From Chryseobacterium gleum (GTDB lineage Bacteria > Bacteroidota > Bacteroidia > Flavobacteriales_D > Sanyastnellaceae), in NCBI GenBank assembly GCA_945897395.1, contig CAMDFE010000061.1, positions 1 to 8,218 of the forward strand: a stretch of DNA of 8,218 nt. The letters are read 5' to 3'. Below are positions 1-6,105 of the stretch, piece by piece (position 1 is the stretch's first letter; each line of letters begins with the position of its first letter). The notes beneath the pieces are model-generated. The model made no database searches and was not told the origin of the DNA. It worked only from the letters and a program-made list of their open reading frames with translations. A program made the translations under genes and the position numbers.

Positions 1-1212
1 TTCGATTTGCTCTTGCTGAACTTCACTCTCCTTTTCGAATCCGAATCCAGCCTGCGCAAATTGCTCCATCCAATTGCGGGACTTCTGTTGCCAAGAATCT
101 GTTTTTTGAAACGGATTGAAATCGTGATTCACATCTACCTGAGGAATGCGCACAGATCCAGGACTCGCCTGTGTCAATGGAATATTCTCTTGCTCGAAAT
201 CGAGCGAAGGTGCAACCTGATTTTTTCCCAATCCCCTTCTCACAGCAGCATGCAACAACGCGTGAATGCTACGTTCATCTTGAAACTTAATCTCCGTTTT
301 GGTCGGATGAATATTAATATCTATAGATGAAGGAGGAACGTCTAGAGCAATTAAATAAAAAGGGAAACTTCCCGAAGGAAGAATTTGATCGTAAGCCTGT
401 TGTACCGCATGATTCAAAAAAGGACTTTTGATGAAGCGTTGATTTACAAAAAAATACTGATCTCCTCTTGTTCGCTTAGCTATCTCAGGTCTTCCCACGA
501 AACCAGAAATACGAACAATCTCTGTGTCTTCATCTAACTGAATAAGCTGATCATTGTATTTGCCTCCAAACACATGAACCAGTCGCTGTTTCAAATTCGA
601 TTTAGGCAAATCGAAAACAACATTGCCATTGTGCGTAAGAACAAAATGAACATCGGGATGTGTCAGAGCTACACGTTCAAATTCATCAATAATATGTCGA
701 AACTCAATCGCATCGGTCTTCAAAAAATATCGTCGTGCGGGTATATTGAAGAATAAATTTCGAACCGAAAAAACCGATCCTTTCGACGCTTCAACAGATT
801 CATTCGCCAACAACTTTCCACCATCAATTTCAATACGTACACCTTTCTCATCCTCTTCGCGCTTGGTAATCAACTCAACCTGCGCAACAGAAGCAATACT
901 TGCTAAGGCCTCACCACGGAATCCTTTTGTAGTAATATTGAAAAGATCTTCTGCCTTTCGAATTTTTGAAGTTGCATGACGCTCAAAACAAAGCTGCGCA
1001 TCTACTTCACTCATTCCTTTTCCATCATCAACCACTTGAATGAGCGTCTTTCCGGAATCTTTTATCACAACACGCACTTGAGTCGCTTCAGCATCTACCG
1101 CATTCTCTACCAATTCCTTCACAACAGACGAAGGACGCTGAACCACTTCCCCAGCAGCAATTTGATTGGAAACTTGATCAGACAGTAATTGTATGACACC
1201 CGAACTATTCAT
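1..1212 (-). CDS. mutL: DNA mismatch repair protein MutL (N-terminal 404 codons, 3' end outside window)
   Basis: MutL is the GHKL-family ATPase that couples MutS mismatch recognition to downstream strand incision and excision. Reading the minus strand from the ATG at 1212 gives 404 codons without a stop, so the gene leaves the window at its C-terminal side. The N-terminal ATPase motifs are all visible: AAGEVVQRP at residues 19-27, KELVENAVDA at 32-41 (expected catalytic Glu33 and Mg-binding Asn37), DDGKGM at 62-67, RHATSKI at 78-84 and KGFRGEAL at 96-103. The second domain has the conserved INIHPTKTEIKF at 299-310, with the Lys that reaches the ATP site. From about residue 330 the sequence becomes Gln/Ser/Pro-rich, as expected for the linker before the C-terminal dimerisation/endonuclease domain, which is not seen. 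The start is fixed by the alignment of these motifs with the usual MutL N-terminus. The gene lies 51 bp downstream of ispH on the same strand. Confidence 0.97.
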   Translation of the reverse strand, partial: MNSSGVIQLLSDQVSNQIAAGEVVQRPSSVVKELVENAVDAEATQVRVVIKDSGKTLIQVVDDGKGMSEVDAQLCFERHATSKIRKAEDLFNITTKGFRGEALASIASVAQVELITKREEDEKGVRIEIDGGKLLANESVEASKGSVFSVRNLFFNIPARRYFLKTDAIEFRHIIDEFERVALTHPDVHFVLTHNGNVVFDLPKSNLKQRLVHVFGGKYNDQLIQLDEDTEIVRISGFVGRPEIAKRTRGDQYFFVNQRFIKSPFLNHAVQQAYDQILPSGSFPFYLIALDVPPSSIDINIHPTKTEIKFQDERSIHALLHAAVRRGLGKNQVAPSLDFEQENIPLTQASPGSVRIPQVDVNHDFNPFQKTDSWQQKSRNWMEQFAQAGFGFEKESEVQQEQIE

Positions 1213-1216
1213 CTTT

Positions 1217-1224
1217 CAAATTTA
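1217..1224 (-). promoter_or_regulatory. Candidate Bacteroidota -7 box in front of mutL
   Basis: Read on the minus strand, this is TAAATTTG, an exact match to the TAnnTTTG -7 consensus known for the Bacteroidota primary sigma factor. It ends 4 bp before the mutL ATG, and the intervening bases are AAAG. I see no TTTG-like -33 element at the usual 18-20 bp spacing upstream. If used, it would give mutL an almost leaderless transcript separate from ispH. It may also be a chance AT-rich match, and the GAAAG could instead be part of a weak ribosome binding site. Confidence 0.3.
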
Positions 1225-1263
1225 CAACAGAACGCACCGAATGAGTGCCTCGAATTATTCACT

Positions 1264-2472
1264 TTATATGCGCCCTTCCAGGACGGCTTCTATGGACTCG
1301 GATTCCCCACGCCAATCGACAATTTTTTGAATAACAAGATCGACAGTTCTGTCTGGACAAGACGCGCCACTCGTTACGATTAGCTTTAAATTTTCTTCAA
1401 AAAGAAGGGAAGGAACAATCTCCTCTTCCTTCAAATTTGAATAATTGAAAACTATTGCTTTCTGTCTCGAAACAAGATCATCAGCATTTCGCACAAAATA
1501 AACCGCCATCTTCTCGCCCAAAATCGTGGCAATTTGTATCGTGTTTGAAGAATTGAAACCACCCACCACTATTGCCAACTGCGCTCCACTTTCCAGCACT
1601 CCCAATGTTGCATTCTGATTGTCGTTGGTCGCGTAACAAAGTGTGTCGCGTGTGTCGGTAGTCGCATCTTCTCCATACATTTCAACAACAACATCTCTCA
1701 GATATGCTGCTATTTCTTGCGTCTCCGTCGCGAGCATTGTGGTTTGATTCACCACTCCTATTTTTTGCAAATCTCTTGAAACCGAGAATCCCTTTGAATA
1801 TTTATTTGCGAAATCTATTTCAAACTGCTCTTCGCTCAATTCTCTGCGAATGAACTTCGCAAGCAATTCAGCTTCCTTCTTGTTTCGAACAACAACAACG
1901 GGACCTGTTTCTGCTGCATGCGAAAACGTGGCGCGCGTTTCTTCATGCAAATACTTTCCATGAACAACAAGGGTATAGCCGCGATTTCCTAATTCCGCAG
2001 AGCGCTTCCAAACCTTTTCAACGAACGGACAAGTTGTATTGTATCTTTCAAGATGCACTCCCAACTGAGCCAGTTCCGCTGCCATTTCCACTGTAGTTCC
2101 GAAAGCCGGAGTTATTACAATATCATCTGAACTCAAGGTTGAAAAATCAACCAATCTATTCCCCTGATTATCCACTAAAAATTGAATTCCTTCCGCCAAT
2201 AAATCTTCATTTACCTGAGGGTTGTGTATCATTTCACCCAAAAGAAAAATTCTTTTATTCGGATTTTCTGCAACTGTTCGAAAGGCAATTTCGATAGCGT
2301 TTTCCACACCGTAACAAAATCCAAAATGACGGGGTATTACGATTTCTGTTTTTCCAATTTGGAAGACAAACGGGGAATGATTCTTCTTGCGTGGATCGTT
2401 TACTTTGCGAATTTCTTTTATTCGTCCAAGAATTGTCGATCTATAGTGCTCTGGAACCTCGAACTTCTTCAT
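1264..2472 (-). CDS. ispH: 4-hydroxy-3-methylbut-2-enyl diphosphate reductase (LytB/IspH), long form
   Basis: IspH is the last enzyme of the MEP isoprenoid pathway. It is a cytoplasmic [4Fe-4S] enzyme that reduces HMBPP to IPP and DMAPP. The 402 aa product carries the three cluster-ligand cysteines: Cys53 in RHFGFCYGVENA, Cys148 in YNTTCPFVEKVW and Cys279 in DTLCYATNDNQNA. Substrate-binding positions are also visible: H83-N84 in GEMIHNPQ, H176 and E178 in KYLHEETR, the NQTT loop at 242-245, NSSN at 307-310 and SGASCPDR at 368-375. It is longer than the roughly 315 aa enterobacterial enzyme, with an extra N-terminal segment and an internal insertion near 205-235, as in the plant/cyanobacterial-like long form found in many Bacteroidota. 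The ATG at 2472 lies 1 bp after the stop of the upstream gene, so the two are probably cotranscribed. The stop is TAA. Confidence 0.96.
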   Translation of the reverse strand: MKKFEVPEHYRSTILGRIKEIRKVNDPRKKNHSPFVFQIGKTEIVIPRHFGFCYGVENAIEIAFRTVAENPNKRIFLLGEMIHNPQVNEDLLAEGIQFLVDNQGNRLVDFSTLSSDDIVITPAFGTTVEMAAELAQLGVHLERYNTTCPFVEKVWKRSAELGNRGYTLVVHGKYLHEETRATFSHAAETGPVVVVRNKKEAELLAKFIRRELSEEQFEIDFANKYSKGFSVSRDLQKIGVVNQTTMLATETQEIAAYLRDVVVEMYGEDATTDTRDTLCYATNDNQNATLGVLESGAQLAIVVGGFNSSNTIQIATILGEKMAVYFVRNADDLVSRQKAIVFNYSNLKEEEIVPSLLFEENLKLIVTSGASCPDRTVDLVIQKIVDWRGESESIEAVLEGRI

Positions 2473-2473
2473 T

Positions 2474-3022
2474 CTAATTTAATTTCTCTTGTGATAACAA
2501 TGCGTGTGACTTATAGTTCAACCACATCTGATTATCAAATTCTATCAACTCGCCTTTTCTATTTGCTCGAAGCAACGCCTTAAAAATTCTATTCTTCGAA
2601 TACAATTCTGAATGTTCTACCACGAACAAAAATGTTTTCAATCCTGCCAAACGCTGAACTTCAGGCTTTACTTTACTTTCATGCTTTAACGCATAAAGGA
2701 CATTGCCAAACAAATAACCTAGCATCAGATCCTCTGTAAAGAAATATTCTGAATAAGGTCCTACTTCAACATTTACTTTAAAATTTGGATTCTTTGTGAC
2801 CCAATCCATGACAAAAATGCTTGCCGAGCTTCGCTCTATCAACTGCTCTGTTGGTGGTGTCGAAGTCAACCACTCCAAAAGATTTAAAACAACCTTTTCA
2901 TTTTCAGCAAATGCATCCAAATTTCCCCACTTTTCTTCCGAATTAAAACTCGGGCATTTCCGATACTCCTGACTCCATATGCTGAGCGGGATAAAAGAAA
3001 GTAGAAAAATCAGTTGCTTCAT
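2474..3022 (-). CDS. Small exported protein of unknown function (182 aa)
   Basis: I do not recognise this family. The product begins with a good Sec signal peptide: MKQ, a hydrophobic core LIFLLSFIPLSI, and a likely signal peptidase I site around WSQ-E (residues 16-19). No lipobox cysteine is present, so a soluble periplasmic or secreted protein of about 165 aa is expected. The mature part looks mainly alpha-helical and charged, with no membrane segment and one cysteine (Cys23). The start overlaps the stop of the saccharopine-reductase-like gene by 4 bp (ATGA at 3019-3022), and the stop is 1 bp before ispH, so translation is likely coupled within the operon. Codon and base use resemble the neighbours, which argues for a real resident gene. 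The neighbours are cytoplasmic enzymes and give little hint of its role. Confidence 0.8.
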   Translation of the reverse strand: MKQLIFLLSFIPLSIWSQEYRKCPSFNSEEKWGNLDAFAENEKVVLNLLEWLTSTPPTEQLIERSSASIFVMDWVTKNPNFKVNVEVGPYSEYFFTEDLMLGYLFGNVLYALKHESKVKPEVQRLAGLKTFLFVVEHSELYSKNRIFKALLRANRKGELIEFDNQMWLNYKSHALLSQEKLN

Positions 3023-4329
3023 ACTTCTTCAACTGTTTCAACAAATGAAATTCCAATATTCTTTAAATCGTTAAGTAAAGGTTCGTAGAATTCTCGAAGG
3101 ACAGGAATTTGCACCCCTCGTGAAGAAAAATCTCCGTTGAATAACCGTTCAACAGCAAAAGCAATAGGCATACCCACTGTCTTCGACATTGCTGTTTTAA
3201 ATTCATCATCTCCCTCCAAAACCATGGATGAATTCAGCATGAAATTCTTTCCATTCAGCGAATATCCAAATTTATGAACCATTACAATCATATCACGATC
3301 ACCTTCCTTCAACACCCATTTCTTCTCGAGTAATTGTTGCAAATGCTGAGCACAGGTTTGCTCCACATTCAACAAAGATTCATCACTAAAAATACCAATC
3401 TCATTGAGCATTGCTGCTATTTCCTGACTTACATTTTTTATGTTGAAGTTGACACCCAATAACGATTGAGACAAGTCAGACCATGTTGAAAAAGATCCAG
3501 CGGGAATTTTCGTGTCGTCGTTCGTGAATCCATTCTTAACTAAAAAAGCCCAACCTCTGCAATATCCTTGCTTTCTGAGTGTGCCCCTTACTAATTTTTG
3601 AACTTTTTCTAATCCGTATAATTCCAAATAATGAATAGAATTTCTATTGGCATAAGCATCATATCGAACGCCGTCACAAGCAACGATTGTATCGACCTCA
3701 TCGAATAAATTGTAATAAGGAACCATTCGAAGTTTGTTGTCATCTCTGTACATCGCGTGTCCTGAGCTGCCTGCTAGAATGATGTTTCTTGGATTCCATG
3801 AAATTTTATATCCCCAAAGATTATCATCACTTTCTGGCGCAACTAGTCCACCGGTGTATGATTCGAATGAAGTAATTTCAGCACCTTTTTCTTTCAAACG
3901 ATGAATAATTTCCATAGCCGAAATATGATCTATTCCAGGATCAACACCCATTTCATTCAACACTAAAACACCCGCTTGAACAGCACTATCATGCATCGCA
4001 TTTACCTCAGGATTTACATAGCTTGGGGTAAAAACGTGAACATGAAAATTAATGCAATCACGAACAACTTCCGCATGCATAAAGGCCGGAAGCATAGATA
4101 TAACAAGCGATGAATGAGCTATTAATTTATGTCGAAACTTGGTGTCGCTCGCATCACCTGCGATAAATTCCACTTGCTCCAAATCACCATATTCTTTAAT
4201 CCAATGCGCAACATTCGTGTCTGCGACAACAACATTCCACTTTCGAGATATGGCTCCTTCAACCAAAAAAGAAACCAAATGGCGTGCGCTCCTTCCAGCG
4301 CCGAACAGTATAATTTTCTTTATTTCCAT
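3019..4329 (-). CDS. Saccharopine dehydrogenase/reductase family protein (436 aa)
   Basis: This is a cytoplasmic NAD(P)-dependent enzyme of the saccharopine dehydrogenase family, resembling the glutamate-forming saccharopine reductase of yeast (Lys9 type), which links aminoadipate semialdehyde, glutamate and saccharopine in lysine metabolism. Visible features are an N-terminal Rossmann fold with LFGAGRSARHL at residues 8-18, VVVADTN at 33-39 ending the second beta strand with its acidic residue, the family signature NEMGVDPGIDH at 125-135, YTGGLVAPESDDNLWGYK at 158-175, SWNPRN at 177-182, and DRDMIVMVHKF at 344-354 in the C-terminal catalytic domain. The length is close to the family norm. 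I chose the ATG at 4329. A longer frame from GTG at 4353 adds eight residues before the Rossmann strand and would run through a TAnnTTTG box. The direction in vivo (lysine breakdown or another use) cannot be told from the sequence. It is the first gene of the minus-strand operon. Confidence 0.88.
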   Translation of the reverse strand: MEIKKIILFGAGRSARHLVSFLVEGAISRKWNVVVADTNVAHWIKEYGDLEQVEFIAGDASDTKFRHKLIAHSSLVISMLPAFMHAEVVRDCINFHVHVFTPSYVNPEVNAMHDSAVQAGVLVLNEMGVDPGIDHISAMEIIHRLKEKGAEITSFESYTGGLVAPESDDNLWGYKISWNPRNIILAGSSGHAMYRDDNKLRMVPYYNLFDEVDTIVACDGVRYDAYANRNSIHYLELYGLEKVQKLVRGTLRKQGYCRGWAFLVKNGFTNDDTKIPAGSFSTWSDLSQSLLGVNFNIKNVSQEIAAMLNEIGIFSDESLLNVEQTCAQHLQQLLEKKWVLKEGDRDMIVMVHKFGYSLNGKNFMLNSSMVLEGDDEFKTAMSKTVGMPIAFAVERLFNGDFSSRGVQIPVLREFYEPLLNDLKNIGISFVETVEEV

Positions 4330-4335
4330 CGAAAA

Positions 4336-4343
4336 CAAAGTTA
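4336..4343 (-). promoter_or_regulatory. Candidate Bacteroidota -7 box in front of the saccharopine-reductase-like gene
   Basis: On the minus strand this reads TAACTTTG, an exact TAnnTTTG match. It ends 6 bp before the ATG at 4329. No TTTG-type -33 element lies 18-20 bp upstream. If it is the operon promoter, transcription would begin at or just before the ATG, giving a leaderless or nearly leaderless mRNA and excluding the upstream GTG start at 4353. Confidence 0.35.
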
Positions 4344-4387
4344 GCGAATACACTTAGCATCTGTTTCCTTAGACTTTATTTTTTGGC

Positions 4388-4399
4388 ATAAAATTTTAT
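4388..4399. repeat. 12 bp perfect palindrome ATAAAATTTTAT
   Basis: This self-complementary 12-mer lies in the divergent intergenic region, 18 bp upstream of the candidate -7 box of the plus-strand operon, about where an upstream regulator or RNA polymerase would bind. It could be an operator for a dimeric regulator, but in such AT-rich DNA an A4T4 core may be accidental. Confidence 0.3.
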
Positions 4400-4416
4400 A
4401 CAGGTAAAAACATAAC

Positions 4417-4424
4417 TAAATTTA
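4417..4424 (+). promoter_or_regulatory. Weak candidate -7 box for the envelope operon
   Basis: TAAATTTA matches the TAnnTTTG consensus at five of six fixed positions and ends 21 bp before the ATG at 4446, leaving room for a short A-rich leader. A TTTTGG run at 4381-4386 is too far upstream (about 31 bp) to serve as its -33 element. The ribosome binding region (AGTAAGA just before the ATG) is weak, as is common in this phylum. Confidence 0.25.
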
Positions 4425-4445
4425 CGCATCTACAACTTAGTAAGA

Positions 4446-5471
4446 ATGATAAAAAAAATTACCCTTTTTGCCATAAGCATCTTAGTTTTTTCTAGTGCTT
4501 TCGCACAGATGAGTGCAGTTATTTACTCTGAAGCCGGAGAAAAATTCACCCTATACCTCAACGGGGAAGCCATGAATAGCGCGCCACAGTCAAACGTAAA
4601 GCTTCAGAATCTGACCTCTGAGTTTTATCAAGCTCGGGTAGATTTTCAAGATGCTACCCTAGCCGATTTCTCAAATAACAACTTCGCTCTTCATGCTGGT
4701 ATGGAAGTAACCTACCAGGTGAAAAAGAACAAAAAGGGAGAATATGTCCTTCGCTTCTATACCGAGAACCCTATTTCTTCAACTGCAGCGAACCAGTCCA
4801 ACGACAACAATACCGCTGCGAAAGATTTTGCAGTAGTGGATGATGCACCTGCGACGCCAAGTGCTACCCAGACAAATACTACCGTCCAATCAGGTGGAAC
4901 TAGCCAAACAACAACCACGACAACAGTTACCGGGACCAATTCAACCCAAAATAACACGGGGAGTATTGGCATGAACATCAACGTAGACGGCGTGAACATG
5001 GGAATGAATGTAAACGTGAACGATGGCAGCAATACAGGTAATGGCAATGTGGGAATGAATATCAATGTAGATGGAATGAACATGGGTATAAACATGACCG
5101 TTCCAGCACACACCACGCGACCAAGCGAACCGGCACAAACTCAACCTTCCAATGCAACCATCGTTGGAAATGGAAATTGTTCTCGATCTATGGATGCCGC
5201 TAGCTTCGGCAAAGCAAAACAAACCATTGAAAGCAAGGGCTTCGATGACACGAAACTTTCTACAGCAAAGCAAGTAGCTAAAGCAAACTGCTTGACAACC
5301 GATCAAATTCTTGAAGTTATGAAGGTTTTCGGATTCGAAGAAAGTCGTTTAGAATTTGCTAAATATGCTTATGACTTTTGCTTCGATCAGAACAACTACT
5401 ACAATGTAAGTCAAGGATTTAGCTTCGACTCTAGTACTGAAGAGTTGAATGAATACATTGAAACGAAATAA
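4446..5471 (+). CDS. Exported protein with Asn/Met-rich repeats and C-terminal DUF4476-like domain
   Basis: The product is 341 aa. Residues 1-20 form a Sec signal peptide (KK charge, hydrophobic ITLFAISILVF, cleavage expected after SAFA). Residues about 22-110 look like a beta-rich N-terminal domain. Residues about 111-170 are a low-complexity Thr/Ser/Asn/Gln linker with a run of six Thr (155-160). Residues 175-219 contain two copies of a GMNINVDG-type unit. Residues about 244-338 resemble the Bacteroidota domain DUF4476: Cys245, the helical pattern GFDDTKLSTAKQ, LTTDQILEVMKVFGFEESRL, and FAKYAYDFCFD, then a C-terminal FSFDSSTEELNEYI. The DUF assignment is from memory of the family pattern, not from a search. 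The domain has no known biochemical role. It is the first gene of a plus-strand operon, with its stop 1 bp before the CsgG-like lipoprotein gene, so it probably acts in the periplasm or on the surface with that protein. Confidence 0.88.
   Translation: MIKKITLFAISILVFSSAFAQMSAVIYSEAGEKFTLYLNGEAMNSAPQSNVKLQNLTSEFYQARVDFQDATLADFSNNNFALHAGMEVTYQVKKNKKGEYVLRFYTENPISSTAANQSNDNNTAAKDFAVVDDAPATPSATQTNTTVQSGGTSQTTTTTTVTGTNSTQNNTGSIGMNINVDGVNMGMNVNVNDGSNTGNGNVGMNINVDGMNMGINMTVPAHTTRPSEPAQTQPSNATIVGNGNCSRSMDAASFGKAKQTIESKGFDDTKLSTAKQVAKANCLTTDQILEVMKVFGFEESRLEFAKYAYDFCFDQNNYYNVSQGFSFDSSTEELNEYIETK
4968..5018 (+). repeat. Protein repeat unit 1 (GMNINVDGVNMGMNVNV)
   Basis: First of two 17-residue units (residues 175-191) in the DUF4476-like protein. 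Polar Asn alternates with Met, Ile or Val around a DG turn, the pattern of an amphipathic beta hairpin. Confidence 0.75.
5052..5102 (+). repeat. Protein repeat unit 2 (GMNINVDGMNMGINMTV)
   Basis: Second 17-residue unit (residues 203-219), identical to unit 1 at 13 of 17 residues by eye. The spacer between units is rich in Asn, Gly and Ser. Several codons for identical residues differ between the copies (for example GGC/GGA and GAC/GAT), so the duplication is not very recent or is kept by selection on the protein. Confidence 0.75.
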
Positions 5472-5472
5472 T

Positions 5473-5991
5473 ATGAAGAACTGGCTCTACCTCATATCGG
5501 TTGCAATACTCCTCAGCACCCAGGCTTGTCAAAACAGCAAGCATTACACGAAACTTGCTCAAAAACAAGAAGCTGCCGGCCTGAACAAAGAAGCTTCTGA
5601 AAGTTACTACACCGCATTATGGAAAAAGCGTGCGAACATCGACGCTCAGATAGGCATGAAGAAAACCGGGCAGACCGTTTTGAACGGAATGCTCAGTGAA
5701 TTCAGTCAAAAAAGTAGTTTCGGGAATAAAAGGGATGCCGTGTACACATTCATTTCGGTGCGCGAATACCAAGCAAAAATTAAGGGGGTTGGTGTTGAAC
5801 TTCAGATACCTGAATTTTATCTCGGCGATTTCGAAAAAGTAAAAAAATCCTTTCTTACCGAACTGTATGAGCAAGGAACAAAACTGTTGGAAGAAAATAA
5901 ATTCAACGACGCCGAAACAAACTTTAACGAAATCGGAAGACTCGATCCGAACTTCAAAGATGCCGGAGATTTAAAAGACATCGCCTACTAA
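5473..5991 (+). CDS. N-terminal fragment: TPR-like lipoprotein (172 aa)
   Basis: If the TAA is real, this is what is translated. It would be a 172 aa outer-membrane lipoprotein with its acylation cysteine at residue 19 and TPR-like helices, but without the CsgG-like domain. It ends within the helical linker after one complete TPR-like unit (residues 131-167). Helix pattern residues are visible in YEQGTKLLEENKFNDAE (132-148). A region at about 85-125 between the TPR parts (RDAVYTFISVREYQAKIKG) is not assigned. The truncated product might still be exported, but its role would be doubtful. Confidence 0.6.
   Translation: MKNWLYLISVAILLSTQACQNSKHYTKLAQKQEAAGLNKEASESYYTALWKKRANIDAQIGMKKTGQTVLNGMLSEFSQKSSFGNKRDAVYTFISVREYQAKIKGVGVELQIPEFYLGDFEKVKKSFLTELYEQGTKLLEENKFNDAETNFNEIGRLDPNFKDAGDLKDIAY
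5989..5991 (+). other. In-frame TAA splitting the CsgG-like gene
   Basis: The codon context is TAC-TAA-GAG. TAA is one base from AAA, CAA or GAA, any of which would restore a Lys, Gln or Glu in the helical linker between two TPR-like units. TAA also ends the preceding gene (5469-5471), ispH and this gene itself (6841-6843), so the code is standard here. UAA followed by G is generally a poor readthrough context. Confidence 0.85.
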
Positions 5992-6105
5992 GAGCCTATC
6001 TATCAGAAAGGTATTGCCGAATTTGAAGCGAAACATTATCGCTCGGCATACGGCAGCTTCATAAAAGTCGAGGAGCGCAAATTAGGTTACAAAGAATCGG
6101 CAGAC

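Larger units (their letters stand above)
4330..4445. other. Divergent intergenic region between two operons
   Basis: These 116 bp separate the minus-strand enzyme operon from the plus-strand envelope operon and are clearly more AT-rich than the flanking genes. They must hold the promoters for both directions unless transcription enters from elsewhere. They contain the two TAnnTTTG-like boxes listed separately and a 12 bp perfect palindrome. I see no ORF, RNA gene or terminator hairpin here. Confidence 0.7.

Noticed and set aside
7..1188. Several plus-strand ORFs of 60-107 codons across this stretch
   Set aside because: They lie antisense to mutL, whose ATPase motifs are unambiguous. Their translations have no recognisable domain or start context.
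1233..1247. Small GCAC/GTGC inverted repeat between ispH and mutL
   Set aside because: The stem is only 4 bp with no T-run after it, so it does not support a terminator.
2224..2583. Plus-strand ORF of 119 codons
   Set aside because: Antisense to the start of ispH and the end of the 182 aa gene. It has no ribosome binding site or family pattern.
4330..4353. GTG start at 4353 for the saccharopine-reductase-like gene
   Set aside because: It adds eight residues ahead of the Rossmann strand and crosses a TAnnTTTG box. The ATG at 4329 fits the family start better.
4757..5306. Two overlapping minus-strand ORFs of about 120 codons
   Set aside because: They are shadows of the low-complexity Thr/Asn/Met region of the DUF4476-like gene. 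Their runs of Val, Pro, Ile and His mirror that repeat composition.
5449..5472. Upstream ATG for the CsgG-like lipoprotein gene
   Set aside because: It would overlap the preceding gene by 23 bp and add a polar stretch before the lipoprotein signal. The ATG at 5473 gives a normal signal peptide.
5989..5991. Reassigned TAA (alternative genetic code)
   Set aside because: TAA is used as the ordinary terminator of ispH, the DUF4476-like gene and the CsgG-like gene itself in this window.
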